A stretch of 64,000 nucleotides of DNA from Acinetobacter bouvetii DSM 14964 = CIP 107468 (GTDB lineage: Bacteria; Pseudomonadota; Gammaproteobacteria; Pseudomonadales; Moraxellaceae). Position numbers and translations under genes: made by a program. This document shows, piece after piece, positions 1-8,985 of the stretch; the first letter of the stretch is position 1; each line of letters starts with the position of its first letter. The stretch covers positions 116,438-180,437 of the forward strand of contig NZ_KB849725.1 of assembly GCF_000368865.1 (NCBI RefSeq), written 5' to 3'. A model generated the notes under the pieces. The model saw only the letters and a list, made by a program, of their open reading frames with translations. It made no database searches and was not told the DNA's origin.

Positions 1-1256
1 ACCATTTCGCCGCCGCGCCATAAGCTGACGAACTGCACCAATAAGACAGTCAGTTTTTTCGAGTCATAGCCCATTGCATCAATGGCGGCTTTAACACGGG
101 CAATATAGCCGTGGTGGTCAGAGCCCCAAATGTCTACGATGTCTGTATAGCCGCGCTGCAGTTTATTCAGATGGTAGGCAATGTCGGAAGCGAAATACGT
201 GGTTTGACCGTTGCGGCGCTTGACGACGCGGTCTTTTTCATCGCCAAATTTAGTCGATTTGAACCAGATGTTGCCGTCTTTTTCATACAGGAAGCCGCGC
301 TGATCCAGCGTTTGCAGCGCTTCTTCAATTTTTTCAGTCAGCGATGCTTCACTGAACCATTGGTTGAAAGTTACGCCAAATTCGCCAAGGTCATCTTTAA
401 TGTCGTCTAAAATTGCTTTTAACGCCGCTTGGTGGAAGATGCGGTAGCCTGCACCTAAATGGTTTTGCGAATTATGGATCAAACCGTCAATGTGCTTTTC
501 TTTGTCGCCTGACAGCACCACTTTATTGCCTTCGGCATCCAATTCGGCAGCGTACTGAATATCTTCAGGCACATCTTTGTAGATATCCGCCACTGGACGC
601 ACGTATGCATCGCCGTCCTGATCAATAATGCTTTGCGCGATTTCTTTTACATAGTCGCCTTGATAGGCATTTTTCGGAAAGACCAATTCTTGGCCGGTTA
701 ATTCTAGGTAACGCAGGTAAGTGGACGTGGCTAAAATGTCCATTTGACGGCCAGCGTCGTTGACATAATATTCACGGTCCACTTTTGCGCCTGTTGCTTC
801 CAGAAGGTTAGCAACAGTCATGCCGTAAGCTGCGCCGCGGCCATGGCCAACATGCAGGCTGGACGTTGGGTTGGCGGAAACGAATTCAACCTGAATGCGT
901 TTGCCCGCATTGGCTTGGGTGCGGCCAAACTGATCTTTTTGCGCCTGAATCTGTTCCAGCACTGCAAAGCGCTGATTGGCGTTTAAGAAAAAGTTGATAA
1001 AGCCGGGGCCTGCGATCTCTGCTTTGCTGATGTCCGCAACTTCCGGCAGGCTGGCCAGAATTTTTTCCGCCAAATCGCGCGGCTTCATACCGGCAGCTTT
1101 GGACCCGATCATGGCAATATTTGAGGCAAAGTCACCGTGGCTTCGGTCTTTGGTACGCGTCAATGTGCTGGTATTTTTCCAGTCAGATGGGAGTACACCT
1201 TCAGCTTGAAGGGATTGCACTGCATGGTCGAGCGCTGCTTGTATTGCCGTATTCAT
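1..1256 (-). CDS. argS: Arginyl-tRNA synthetase, C-terminal part beyond the window edge
   Basis: Class I aminoacyl-tRNA synthetase that charges tRNA-Arg with arginine in the cytoplasm. About 418 N-terminal codons are visible and the frame stays open to the left edge, so the anticodon-binding C-terminus is missing. The N-terminal Add-1-type domain (SDWKNTSTLTRTKDRSHGDF) is followed by the class I signature HVGHGRG, the HIGH-motif equivalent, after EFVSANPTSSLH. Further on, residues around YFASDIAYHLNK and WGSDHHGYIARV are typical ArgRS active-site blocks. The ATG at 1254-1256 gives the standard N-terminus (MNTAIQAALDHAVQ). It is divergent from the DUF2798 gene with about 137 bp between the starts. 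Identification is secure. Confidence 0.97.
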   Translation of the reverse strand, partial: MNTAIQAALDHAVQSLQAEGVLPSDWKNTSTLTRTKDRSHGDFASNIAMIGSKAAGMKPRDLAEKILASLPEVADISKAEIAGPGFINFFLNANQRFAVLEQIQAQKDQFGRTQANAGKRIQVEFVSANPTSSLHVGHGRGAAYGMTVANLLEATGAKVDREYYVNDAGRQMDILATSTYLRYLELTGQELVFPKNAYQGDYVKEIAQSIIDQDGDAYVRPVADIYKDVPEDIQYAAELDAEGNKVVLSGDKEKHIDGLIHNSQNHLGAGYRIFHQAALKAILDDIKDDLGEFGVTFNQWFSEASLTEKIEEALQTLDQRGFLYEKDGNIWFKSTKFGDEKDRVVKRRNGQTTYFASDIAYHLNKLQRGYTDIVDIWGSDHHGYIARVKAAIDAMGYDSKKLTVLLVQFVSLWRGGEM

Positions 1257-1393
1257 AATCAGTCGAAAAATAAATGTCGCAGAAAAACAGCAAATATAGC
1301 AAATTTCAGACTCTTTAGGTGAACCCATTTGCTGTGAATAAATAATATTCGATAAAAATATCCGGTTGCTTATATCGAATGAGGGCGATATAT

Positions 1394-1720
1394 ATGAATA
1401 TGCAATCAATTCGTGCTTCAGGCCAGACCGATATGACTCAACAGACCCCTCCTGAAAGCCCCAAAATTATAGGGAAGATTCCCAAACTTTCTGCACGCTG
1501 GGCAGCCATTGTTGTGCCGTTTATTTTGTCCTGCCTGATGAGCGGCATCATCTCTTGTGTGAATATGCTGCGCAACTTGGGCTGGTTTGACGGCTTTATT
1601 GCCCTGTGGCTGCACAACTGGATGATTTCATGGGCGATTGCCTTTCCAATTGTCGTGACCTTGCTGCCGTTTGTGCGCAAATTTGCCGGTTTGCTGGTGG
1701 ATATGCGTCCGCCGCAATAA
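1394..1720 (+). CDS. DUF2798 small membrane protein
   Basis: A protein of about 108 residues with two hydrophobic segments: one around AAIVVPFILSCLMSGIISCV and one around WMISWAIAFPIVVTLLPFV, separated by a short polar loop ending WLHNW. This size and two-helix plan with a C-terminal VRKFAGLLV tail fits the DUF2798 family of inner-membrane proteins, whose function is unknown. The ATG at 1394 is preferred because GAGGG lies 8 bases upstream. An upstream ATG at 1379 and a downstream one at 1433 are alternatives. It is convergent with the lipoprotein gene that follows, with only 17 bp between the stop codons. Confidence 0.75.
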   Translation: MNMQSIRASGQTDMTQQTPPESPKIIGKIPKLSARWAAIVVPFILSCLMSGIISCVNMLRNLGWFDGFIALWLHNWMISWAIAFPIVVTLLPFVRKFAGLLVDMRPPQ

Positions 1721-1737
1721 GCGCTGAGCGGAATGCT

Positions 1738-2331
1738 TTAGGGCTCACGGCAGCTGACGGGCTTTTGCAATAATTCCGCTTGATTGTTTTGGAAGGCATA
1801 GAGTTTGGATGCATTAAAAATTTTAATGTTTTTGGCCGACATCAGCGCCAATTTAAAATTTTCCAGCTTTTTGGCATGGTGCAGATCAAAAGGATTGCCA
1901 AAGTTTTTGTTGTCCAGTAAAAATTGAACGGCGCCCGCGCTGTCGTCATAGGCGTTAAGCAGCGTCTTGCCATCCGCGCCGCTCAGGCTGAAAGAGGGGC
2001 GCTGGCTGGTGATTTTGCAATTCAGGCGCAATGATAAAATCACGTTCTGATCCGATTTATTTTGCAGATCCGCCGTGCCTTGCTGCGCATTTTCAAGATA
2101 GACCCACTGATTCGCAGGCAGATGATTCAGCAGTTTTTCCAGCCGCAGCTGAGCGGCTTTGCTGACTTCAGCGGTGTCTTCCACATGGAGCTCTGGCTTT
2201 TTTTCTTTGCCGAGAAGCGCTAGAACCTGATCCGGCCATGCCGCGCTGTGCTGAGAAATGCGCTGACAGCCTGTCAATGCCGGAAAAGTCAACACGGCAG
2301 AAAGCGCAGAGACATGGAATTTGTTGAGCAT
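1738..2331 (-). CDS. Putative lipoprotein of unknown function
   Basis: A 197-residue protein with a short N-terminal hydrophobic stretch ending in the lipobox-like LTGC (Cys22), so it is probably an envelope lipoprotein. The mature part is mixed polar sequence with a predicted helical section (AEVSKAAQLRLEKLLNHLP) and no motif I recognise. Four cysteines occur in total (positions near 22, 105 and the C-terminus), so a disulfide in the periplasm is possible. It stands alone on this strand, 186 bp from the stop of the DUF445 gene upstream. No function is assigned. Confidence 0.7.
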   Translation of the reverse strand: MLNKFHVSALSAVLTFPALTGCQRISQHSAAWPDQVLALLGKEKKPELHVEDTAEVSKAAQLRLEKLLNHLPANQWVYLENAQQGTADLQNKSDQNVILSLRLNCKITSQRPSFSLSGADGKTLLNAYDDSAGAVQFLLDNKNFGNPFDLHHAKKLENFKLALMSAKNIKIFNASKLYAFQNNQAELLQKPVSCREP

Positions 2332-2517
2332 AGTTCAATCTTATTGTTGTTGTCCCCGTATTTCAGGGAATAATTTTATTGAATCGGAATATTATTTTAG
2401 CCGCGCATTTTGAGGATGCTGCAACGCGGCGGCCAGCTTAGCGATTTTCAGGCGAAAGTACAAATTTTATGGATTCATCACGCAAGCCTGATGCCTATTT
2501 TAATCAAGGACAGCGCG

Positions 2518-3831
2518 TTACAGCGTGACTTCCACAATTGCGCGGATAATTCCGAGAATCAGGCCAATAAAGGCGCCAACCACCACGCCATTGACCCGGA
2601 TCATGTGCAGGTCTCCGCCGACTTCATTTTCAATTTTGCCGATCATTTCACTGGAATCCCATTCATGAATGCGCTGGCTGATAAAGCGGATGACTTTTTC
2701 ACTGTACTGACCGGACAGGCTGATGGCGACATCGCTGAGTTTGTCATTCAGCAGCTGGCGCACGGCAATATTGGAAATCATATTTTCGCCCACCTGCTGA
2801 ATGGCCACGCGCAGGTTTTGCGCAACGCCGGAATCCGCTTTCTGCAAATCGGCTTTGATGGCGTCGCATAAAATCACCACGGCGCCGCTGATAAAATTCA
2901 GCACCTGCGGGCTGTCCAGCAGGGCATCTTTGGTCTGGTTCAGCCGCATGCTGGCTGGGCTGCGGTGATCCGCCAGCTCCAGCATCAGGTTCTGTCCGGC
3001 CTCTTCGATTTTTCTGCGCCACGGATGTTCCGGGTCCGCTAGCATGGATTCGACCCGTTCAATTAACGAGTCAATGGTGCGCTGCTGCACATCAATGCCA
3101 ATCCAGCTGGCGCCTTTGGCCAGCTTCCAGACGCCAAGCTCTTTAAACAGCTGGCGGGTCAGGTCGCCCGCCTGTTCAGGATGATGCGTCATCCATTCAT
3201 GCGCCAAATCCAGTCCGCGCTGCAGCACATCCTGATGAAAATCATTTTCCAGCACAGCGCGCAGCATTTCGCTGGCCAAATGATTCACCTGCGTATTTTT
3301 AACCCATTGCACGCTGTTGCTTTGAATAAAGCGCCCGATTTGCTCCTGTCCGACGAATTCAAAAATTTTCGGCACTGTTTGCTGGATGACATCAGTCACC
3401 TGCTTGTTGTTGTGCGGATTGGCCAGCCATTTGCCGGCCGCCAGCGATAGATCAATATCCTGCAGGCTGCGTTCCACCACCTGCGGCGACAGAAAGTTTT
3501 CCTGCACAAAACGGCCCATGGATTCCGCAATGCGGGCTTTGTTGCGCGGGATGATTTCGGTGTGGTCACGCAGAAATTTCGGGATCGGCATTTTCCCGAA
3601 CGGGTTGCGGAACAGCACCGTAATGGCATACCAGTCTGCCAGCCCCCCGACGACGCCTGCTTCGGCGGACAGCATCAAAATATGAATCAGCCAGACATGC
3701 TCGGGCAGCAGTTTGGCGGCCACCATCAGCGCAAGCCAGGCCAGTACTGCCGTCATGAGGGCAATCGTGGCAAAGCGCTTGCTGCGCTGCAGGTTCGGGG
3801 ATACGGCGGTCTGGTCTTGATCCATAGGCAT
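2518..3831 (-). CDS. DUF445 (YjiN-like) membrane-anchored protein
   Basis: A 437-residue protein. Two N-terminal hydrophobic segments (about residues 24-42 and 48-66) lead into the family's conserved block GGLADWYAITVLFRNPFG...IPRNKARIAESMGRFVQENFL. A long, mostly helical middle region follows, and a C-terminal membrane helix (VNGVVVGAFIGLILGIIRAI). This arrangement matches DUF445 proteins such as E. coli YjiN; the role is unknown. It starts 16 bp after the stop of the lipoprotein gene upstream on the same strand, so the two are probably co-transcribed. Confidence 0.88.
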   Translation of the reverse strand: MPMDQDQTAVSPNLQRSKRFATIALMTAVLAWLALMVAAKLLPEHVWLIHILMLSAEAGVVGGLADWYAITVLFRNPFGKMPIPKFLRDHTEIIPRNKARIAESMGRFVQENFLSPQVVERSLQDIDLSLAAGKWLANPHNNKQVTDVIQQTVPKIFEFVGQEQIGRFIQSNSVQWVKNTQVNHLASEMLRAVLENDFHQDVLQRGLDLAHEWMTHHPEQAGDLTRQLFKELGVWKLAKGASWIGIDVQQRTIDSLIERVESMLADPEHPWRRKIEEAGQNLMLELADHRSPASMRLNQTKDALLDSPQVLNFISGAVVILCDAIKADLQKADSGVAQNLRVAIQQVGENMISNIAVRQLLNDKLSDVAISLSGQYSEKVIRFISQRIHEWDSSEMIGKIENEVGGDLHMIRVNGVVVGAFIGLILGIIRAIVEVTL

Positions 3832-3847
3832 AGTGCGTTCTGCGCTC

Positions 3848-4405
3848 CTATTTTGATTGAGCCGGTTCAGGAGCCGGCAGGACTTCGCCCGTGCTGCTGA
3901 GGCCGTACTTCGGGCCTAAAGACTGCAGAATCAGGCGCGCATCAAAAGCGTCTTTGGGCGCTGACTGTTCGGTTTTAAAGCATTCAATGGTATAGGCCAC
4001 TTGCGTCGGGTCTAAGGTGACCACCCGCGGCATATCATAGAATGGATCCGGCCAGAAGCCCGGATAACGGCGGTAATAGCCATATGGATAAGGTGGTGGC
4101 GATGGATAAACGACAGCCTGCCTCGGCGGCTGCTGTGTGCGGTTGCTTGGATCATCCAGCACTTTAAAAAACTGAAAGCCTTTTTGCACCGTGGCCTGCG
4201 CCGCTTTCACCAAGGTAATTTCTTCTGCCGTGCCATAGCTCATATTCGGGCTGGCTTTAAAGCTGATGCGGAAGGTCTGCGCATTCAGCGGGGTGCTGCT
4301 GAATTGCCCCAGCTGATCAAAAGTTAAGGGTTTAGAGGGCGTGGTGGCGCAGCCGGCCAGGATTAAGCTGGCGCCAATAGCGGCCGCAATGAATAATTTT
4401 TTCAT
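3848..4405 (-). CDS. CC0125/CC1285-like lipoprotein
   Basis: A 185-residue protein beginning with a signal peptide ending LAGC (Cys19), a clear lipobox. The mature part has the pattern FRISFKASPNMSYGTAEEITLVKAAQATVQKGFQFFKVLDD, which resembles the alpha-proteobacterial CC0125/CC1285 lipoprotein family: strand, then a residue block with helical AE-x-x-L-x-x-A, then aromatic GF-x-F-F. A proline/tyrosine-rich linker (PSPPPYPYGYYRRYPGFWPD) splits it from a C-terminal region. A strong ribosome site (AGGAGG) sits 8 bases before the ATG. First gene of a likely two-gene unit with the DUF445 protein. Family placement is tentative; lipoprotein nature is firm. Confidence 0.8.
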   Translation of the reverse strand: MKKLFIAAAIGASLILAGCATTPSKPLTFDQLGQFSSTPLNAQTFRISFKASPNMSYGTAEEITLVKAAQATVQKGFQFFKVLDDPSNRTQQPPRQAVVYPSPPPYPYGYYRRYPGFWPDPFYDMPRVVTLDPTQVAYTIECFKTEQSAPKDAFDARLILQSLGPKYGLSSTGEVLPAPEPAQSK

Positions 4406-4459
4406 GCTTTAACCTCCTAAGCGTGGCGGTTGAAGGGGGGGAGAGGCCGAACCGTTCAT

Positions 4460-4999
4460 TTAAAAACTGGAGTTGGGCTGGGTTAAAAATTCTGCTTCTT
4501 CTGCTGTGGACGTTCGCCCCAATACTGGATTGCGGTGCGGATAGCGCCCAAAACGGTCAATAATCACTTTATGTTTTTTTTCAAAATCCAGATTAATTGG
4601 ATTGCCGAGATCTTCAAACAATTTTAACGCATATTGATGAATCAGGGGCGATTCACTGTGCATGAACGGCATATATAAAAATGAACGCTGTTCCGGCCGC
4701 AGCTGCTGATCAAGGCCTTGACTGATGGCTTCCTGCGCTAAGGCCAGCGCCAGCGTGTCTTGCGCAAATGCCAATGGAGAGTTGCGGAATAAATTGCGGG
4801 AAAACTGATCCAGCACAATGATTTCAGCCAAGCGGCCTTCCGCGCTGCTGCGCCAGTTCCACAGTTCTGAGCGGGACGCGCTCTGCAGTACAGTTTTAAA
4901 GCGCTTTTCAATGGCTTGATCAAACGCATCATTCTTTGCAAACCAGCTGGGCTGGTTTTCCGGCGCAAACCAAAAGTCTAAAATATCTTGATAATTCAT
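4460..4999 (-). CDS. DUF924 family protein
   Basis: A 179-residue soluble helical protein. The opening DILDFWFAPENQPSWFAKNDAFDQAI and the block LAEIIVLDQFSRNLFRNSP are the family's hallmarks, followed by FLYMPFMHSE and a C-terminal DRFGRYPHRNPVLGR. DUF924 proteins are small TPR-like helical proteins of unknown biochemical role. The gene is divergent from gshA across 207 bp that must hold both promoters. Confidence 0.9.
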   Translation of the reverse strand: MNYQDILDFWFAPENQPSWFAKNDAFDQAIEKRFKTVLQSASRSELWNWRSSAEGRLAEIIVLDQFSRNLFRNSPLAFAQDTLALALAQEAISQGLDQQLRPEQRSFLYMPFMHSESPLIHQYALKLFEDLGNPINLDFEKKHKVIIDRFGRYPHRNPVLGRTSTAEEAEFLTQPNSSF

Positions 5000-5123
5000 A
5001 TATTTTACGGGTTATTAGCATTTATTCTTCAATAAGATCACAAATTTTAAATGTCATATAGTGCAACTTTGTGATAAAAAATTGCAAAAATAAAACCGCA
5101 GATTGCCTGAAAAATATGCGGGG

Positions 5124-5129
5124 TATAAT
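5124..5129 (+). promoter_or_regulatory. Probable -10 element for gshA-dsbB
   Basis: A perfect TATAAT lies 78 bp before the gshA ATG in the DUF924/gshA divergent region. A good -35 hexamer at 16-18 bp is not obvious; the nearest is a TTGCCT at 5103 with 15 bp spacing. The call is from sequence similarity only. Confidence 0.5.
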
Positions 5130-5206
5130 GTGCAGCAGATAAATCACGTTATACTGCATAAATAAATGATTTTATTTTAGTAGTTCTTCCATTAAGCGAG
5201 ATTGCA

Positions 5207-6784
5207 ATGAGTCAGCCCGAATCGACCTCTCAAGATATTTTACCGGCTTGGGTGGATTCTACGCATATAAGCGGCATGCTGCGCGGCATAGAACGCGAAA
5301 GCCTGCGCATGCAAAGCAGCGGTTTTCTGTCTCAGGCCGATCATCCGAAAGCGCTGGGCTCTGCACTGACACATCCGCATATTACGACGGACTACTCCGA
5401 AGCGTTAATGGAATTTATTACACCGCCTAAAGACAGTATTGGCAAGGCATTGGATTATTTAAAAGATATTCATGCCGTGGTGCACCGCCAGCTGGAAAAT
5501 GATGAAAAGCTCTGGCCGCTGTCTATGCCGTGCATGCTGGATGATCAGGAAGAAAACATCCGCCTTGCACAATACGGCACATCCAATGTAGGCCGCTTCA
5601 AAACTTTATACCGCCATGGCCTAGGGGTGCGCTATGGGCGCCGCATGCAGACCATTTCCGGCGTGCATTACAATTTATCTTTTCCCGATCATTTTTTTGA
5701 AGCGCTGCAGCATGCGGAAACGGATGAGCAGCTGAAAGCGCTGAGCCTGCAAGACTACCGCAGCCACCGCTATTTTGGCCTGATCCGCAACTTTATCCGC
5801 CTGACGCCGCTGGTCATGTTTGTGGTGGGCGCCAGCCCATCCGTATGCAAATGCTTTATGACAGGGCGTGAGCATCATCTGCTGCCCTTGCTGAAAGGCA
5901 CACTGTATTTGCCCTATGCGACTGCACTGCGCATGGGCCGTTTTGGCTATCAAAATTCTGCGCAAAAACAGCTGGGCATTCATTACAACAATCTCAGCGG
6001 CTATTTAGACGGCCTGCAAAAAGCGGTGCACACGCCGTATGCGCCATTCAGCAGCCTGGGCTTAAATGATGCGCAGGGTCAGCCGATTCAAATCAATGAC
6101 CATGTGCTGCAGATTGAAAATGAATATTACAGCCTGGTGCGCCCTAAGCAGGTGCCGCAGGAGGGCGAAACGCCGTCTGAAGCGTTGCAGAAGCGCGGTG
6201 TGGGCTATGTCGAACTGCGCGCGGTGGATGTCAATCCCTATGATCCTGTCGGCATTGATGAAAATACGGCAGGCTTTCTAGAAGTGCTGGCGCTGTATTG
6301 CCTGCTGCAGGACAGTCCGGACTTGCTGGATGATGAACAGGAAATTATTGAGCAGAATCAGGCGGAAGTCGTCAACCGGGGCCGTGCGCCGAATGCATCG
6401 ATTGCTGAAAACGGCAAGGCGTACCCGATTGAAGAATGGTGCAGCCGCTATTTAACCGCAATGCAGCCGTTATCGGCTTTACTGGACAGCGCTTATGCCA
6501 CACATCTGTACCGTGATGCATTGGCCGTGATGCAGTCGCGGGTGGATGAAGTGGATGAAACGCTTTCTGCGAAGATGATTGAAGACACCTTGAAGCAGGG
6601 CGGCACATGGAGCTTTGGCAGCTATATGGCGCAGCAGCATGCCGGCGCTTATGAACAGCATCCGCTAAGCGCTGAAACTCAGGCCTATTTTGCAGAAGCT
6701 GCGCAGGTGTCCCTGCAGCGCCAGCAAGAATTAGAGCAAGATACATCAATCAGTTTTGAACAATATTTAACTCATTTCAGATAA
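5207..6784 (+). CDS. gshA: Glutamate-cysteine ligase
   Basis: Catalyses the ATP-dependent joining of glutamate and cysteine, the first and rate-limiting step of glutathione synthesis, in the cytoplasm. The 525-residue length fits the gammaproteobacterial class I enzyme. Recognisable blocks are GIERESLRM near the N-terminus (substrate/Mg glutamates), DYSEALMEFITPP, SGVHYNLSFPDHFF, and RGVGYVELRAVDVNPYDPVGID. The second pathway enzyme, gshB, lies about 26 kb further on in the same window. The dsbB gene follows after 19 bp, so the two thiol-related genes are probably one transcript. Confidence 0.96.
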   Translation: MSQPESTSQDILPAWVDSTHISGMLRGIERESLRMQSSGFLSQADHPKALGSALTHPHITTDYSEALMEFITPPKDSIGKALDYLKDIHAVVHRQLENDEKLWPLSMPCMLDDQEENIRLAQYGTSNVGRFKTLYRHGLGVRYGRRMQTISGVHYNLSFPDHFFEALQHAETDEQLKALSLQDYRSHRYFGLIRNFIRLTPLVMFVVGASPSVCKCFMTGREHHLLPLLKGTLYLPYATALRMGRFGYQNSAQKQLGIHYNNLSGYLDGLQKAVHTPYAPFSSLGLNDAQGQPIQINDHVLQIENEYYSLVRPKQVPQEGETPSEALQKRGVGYVELRAVDVNPYDPVGIDENTAGFLEVLALYCLLQDSPDLLDDEQEIIEQNQAEVVNRGRAPNASIAENGKAYPIEEWCSRYLTAMQPLSALLDSAYATHLYRDALAVMQSRVDEVDETLSAKMIEDTLKQGGTWSFGSYMAQQHAGAYEQHPLSAETQAYFAEAAQVSLQRQQELEQDTSISFEQYLTHFR

Positions 6785-6803
6785 AAACTTAAGAGGATAT
6801 GCC

Positions 6804-7331
6804 ATGCAATGGAGTTATCGCTTCGTGAGTGGTTTTTTGTTTTTAGCCAGTGTCATTGGCATGGCTTTCGCCCTGTATTTAGAACATGGCCAAGGCCTGC
6901 ATCCATGCCCGCTGTGTGTTTTTCAGCGCATTGGCTTAATCGGGCTCGGCTTAATCTCGCTGATAGCCTTTTTGCATAACCCCGCTTCTAATGGCATGAA
7001 GCGCGTGTATGCCTTTTTAGGCACATTGAGTATTCTATGGTCTGCGGGTGTGGCTGCCCGCCATGTCTGGCTGCAGAGCCTGCCGCCGGATGAAGTGCCA
7101 AGCTGCGGCCCAGGCTTGGATTACTGGCTGGAGACCTTGCCGTTAAAATCGGTGTTTCAGCAAGTGCTGACCGGTTCTGGCGAATGTGCCAGAGTTGACT
7201 GGACTTTTCTGGGCCAGTCGCTGCCGGTGTGGTCGCTGGCGTTTTTCTGCGTGCTGGCGCTGATCAGCCTGTGGCAGCTGCTGCGCAAATATCAGACAGC
7301 GCCAGTAAAGCGCCTGAGAGATAAATACTGA
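6804..7331 (+). CDS. dsbB: Disulfide bond formation protein DsbB
   Basis: Inner-membrane quinone reductase that reoxidises periplasmic DsbA. The 175 residues form four hydrophobic helices. The two essential cysteine pairs are visible: Cys35-Pro-Leu-Cys38 in HPCPLCVFQR at the end of the first helix, and Cys101 (PSCGPG) with Cys128 (SGECAR) in the second periplasmic loop. The AGAGGA ribosome site lies just before the ATG. It follows gshA closely and is terminated by a strong hairpin. DsbD, which drives the isomerisation branch, is also in this window. Confidence 0.96.
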   Translation: MQWSYRFVSGFLFLASVIGMAFALYLEHGQGLHPCPLCVFQRIGLIGLGLISLIAFLHNPASNGMKRVYAFLGTLSILWSAGVAARHVWLQSLPPDEVPSCGPGLDYWLETLPLKSVFQQVLTGSGECARVDWTFLGQSLPVWSLAFFCVLALISLWQLLRKYQTAPVKRLRDKY

Positions 7332-7365
7332 ATGCGGAACCTTGAATAGATACACTCTCAACTGC

Positions 7366-7395
7366 TAAAAAGCCCTCATATTGAGGGCTTTTTAT
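7366..7395. terminator. Bidirectional terminator, dsbB / lipase
   Basis: Perfect 8-bp stem (AGCCCTCA / TGAGGGCT) with a 3-base loop. It is flanked by A's on the left and T's on the right, so it can serve both convergent genes. Confidence 0.9.
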
Positions 7396-7413
7396 TTGAC
7401 CGCAGCAGCAGGA

Positions 7414-8745
7414 TCAGGTCAGGGCGATGCCTTCAAAATGCTTTAAATCCATCATGTACTCATGGATTTCAGTGCAGTGGATATCCTCAGCATTGGGATA
7501 GAACCAATGCACAATTTGTTCGGCCACTTGCGGGTGATGCTGAATTTCAAAATGGTTTAAGCCGTAAAAAATCGCTTTGTGCGCATCCGGCACTTTCAGC
7601 TGATAGCGCGGGTTCGGATGCTCGCCCAAGGCGCTTTTGACACTGACCAGATAATCGCCAATCACTTGCAGCGTGCGGTTTTTACGGTTCTCAAACTCAA
7701 TGGTGCCGGCCACCAGATAGGTATTGATGTGGGATGGAATCGGCGCGGGCTTGCGGTTGTCATCCATCAAGCCAATGCGTGCATCGTTATGTTCCCAGTC
7801 ATCGTCCCGCACGCTGCCGTAGCGCAAGTCTAAAATGCCGTTGCTGCGGATATTGGCAATGTGGCCGATAATTTTCCCTAAGGGAATCCGCCGCAAATGC
7901 TTCTGCAGGGCAAACCCGATGCGCTCCAGCACAGCGCCATGATGCGGTGAGCCTAAGCAGACCAAGTTTTCGACCCGGTGAATCCAGCCGTACATATTCT
8001 GCTTGCCGTAAAACAGCGCGCTGCGCGAAACCAGTCCGCCCATGCTGTGGCCAATCAGGTCAATGCTGGTAATGCCCGGATTGCGCTGCACTAAATCTTC
8101 CAGTGTATTGGATAAGCTGCGGCCATTGGCAGAGATGCGCCGCCCAGTATTGTAGTTTAGGTACAGCATGGTATTGTGATCGCGCTGCGCCAGCAGTTTT
8201 TCGCCGATGCCGCCGTATTTCCGGGTTGACCAGTCTAAATGGCTCATGCAGAGGCCATGCACCAGCAGGGTAATGCGCCCAGTCAATTCACCTTTCTGCA
8301 CAGCGCCGTAATGGTCATACACCACCATCGGCAAAGCCATTGGGTTATGATATTTCAGCAAATAGTCGCCTAAAACGCCGTTCAGCGCGCCCACTAAAAA
8401 ATGCAGCGTCGGTGTCAGCTGCTTTTCATGCAGGCGGGGAAACTTTTCAATAATGCTGCGCAGCCCGGGCGCCAGCAAATAGTTTCCATAATTGAAAAAA
8501 GTTTCGTAGGTGAGCTGATATATTTTTTCAACATATGGAATTTTATGAAATTTCTTGGATTTTTGCTCGCTGATGCCAAAGATGCTGATCAGCAGTTCAC
8601 GCTGAATGTTGCGAATCAGGTCATGCACGACATCGCTGAAACGCATAGTGACCAGCTGTGCTAGGCCTTCTAAAACATCTGCTTGGCTGGGCGGGGTACG
8701 GTCCCATTTACAATAGGTTTCATGCAGCGGCGTTAAACTAGGCAT
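7414..8745 (-). CDS. Alpha/beta-hydrolase lipase/esterase (PGAP1/triacylglycerol-lipase-like)
   Basis: A 443-residue protein with an N-terminal helical domain of about 150 residues and then a hydrolase fold. The strand LLVHGLCMSHLDW forms the oxyanion region, and the nucleophile elbow is GHSMGGLVSRSAL (Ser in GHSMG). The downstream CLGSPHHGAV block is typical of lipases that act on large acyl substrates. No signal peptide is evident, so it is probably cytoplasmic or membrane-associated. The catalytic Asp and His cannot be assigned with certainty; the C-terminal IFYGLNHFEIQHHPQV probably supplies the His. Substrate unknown. It faces dsbB across a shared terminator. Confidence 0.85.
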   Translation of the reverse strand: MPSLTPLHETYCKWDRTPPSQADVLEGLAQLVTMRFSDVVHDLIRNIQRELLISIFGISEQKSKKFHKIPYVEKIYQLTYETFFNYGNYLLAPGLRSIIEKFPRLHEKQLTPTLHFLVGALNGVLGDYLLKYHNPMALPMVVYDHYGAVQKGELTGRITLLVHGLCMSHLDWSTRKYGGIGEKLLAQRDHNTMLYLNYNTGRRISANGRSLSNTLEDLVQRNPGITSIDLIGHSMGGLVSRSALFYGKQNMYGWIHRVENLVCLGSPHHGAVLERIGFALQKHLRRIPLGKIIGHIANIRSNGILDLRYGSVRDDDWEHNDARIGLMDDNRKPAPIPSHINTYLVAGTIEFENRKNRTLQVIGDYLVSVKSALGEHPNPRYQLKVPDAHKAIFYGLNHFEIQHHPQVAEQIVHWFYPNAEDIHCTEIHEYMMDLKHFEGIALT

Positions 8746-8985
8746 TGGTTGCTATCCTATTTCTCTGCATCCCGCGTAGGCGGTGATCTGCTTCAACGCA
8801 GGGATGGCTTTTCTTGTTGCTATTTTGTCATTCATCTCGAATTCATTTTAAAATACATAGATTTGCAGCAGTGTTCTGTTTATTTTGTCTGACAATCCAA
8901 TAGATAACGCAGTTTTAATACAATGAGGTATTCACCGCATTGCTGCGCCTTCTTATGCGGGCAAGTTTGAGTCAAGGAATATGGC

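Noticed and set aside
2410..2871. 153-residue plus-strand open frame
   Set aside because: Antisense shadow of the DUF445 gene, whose protein has clear family features.
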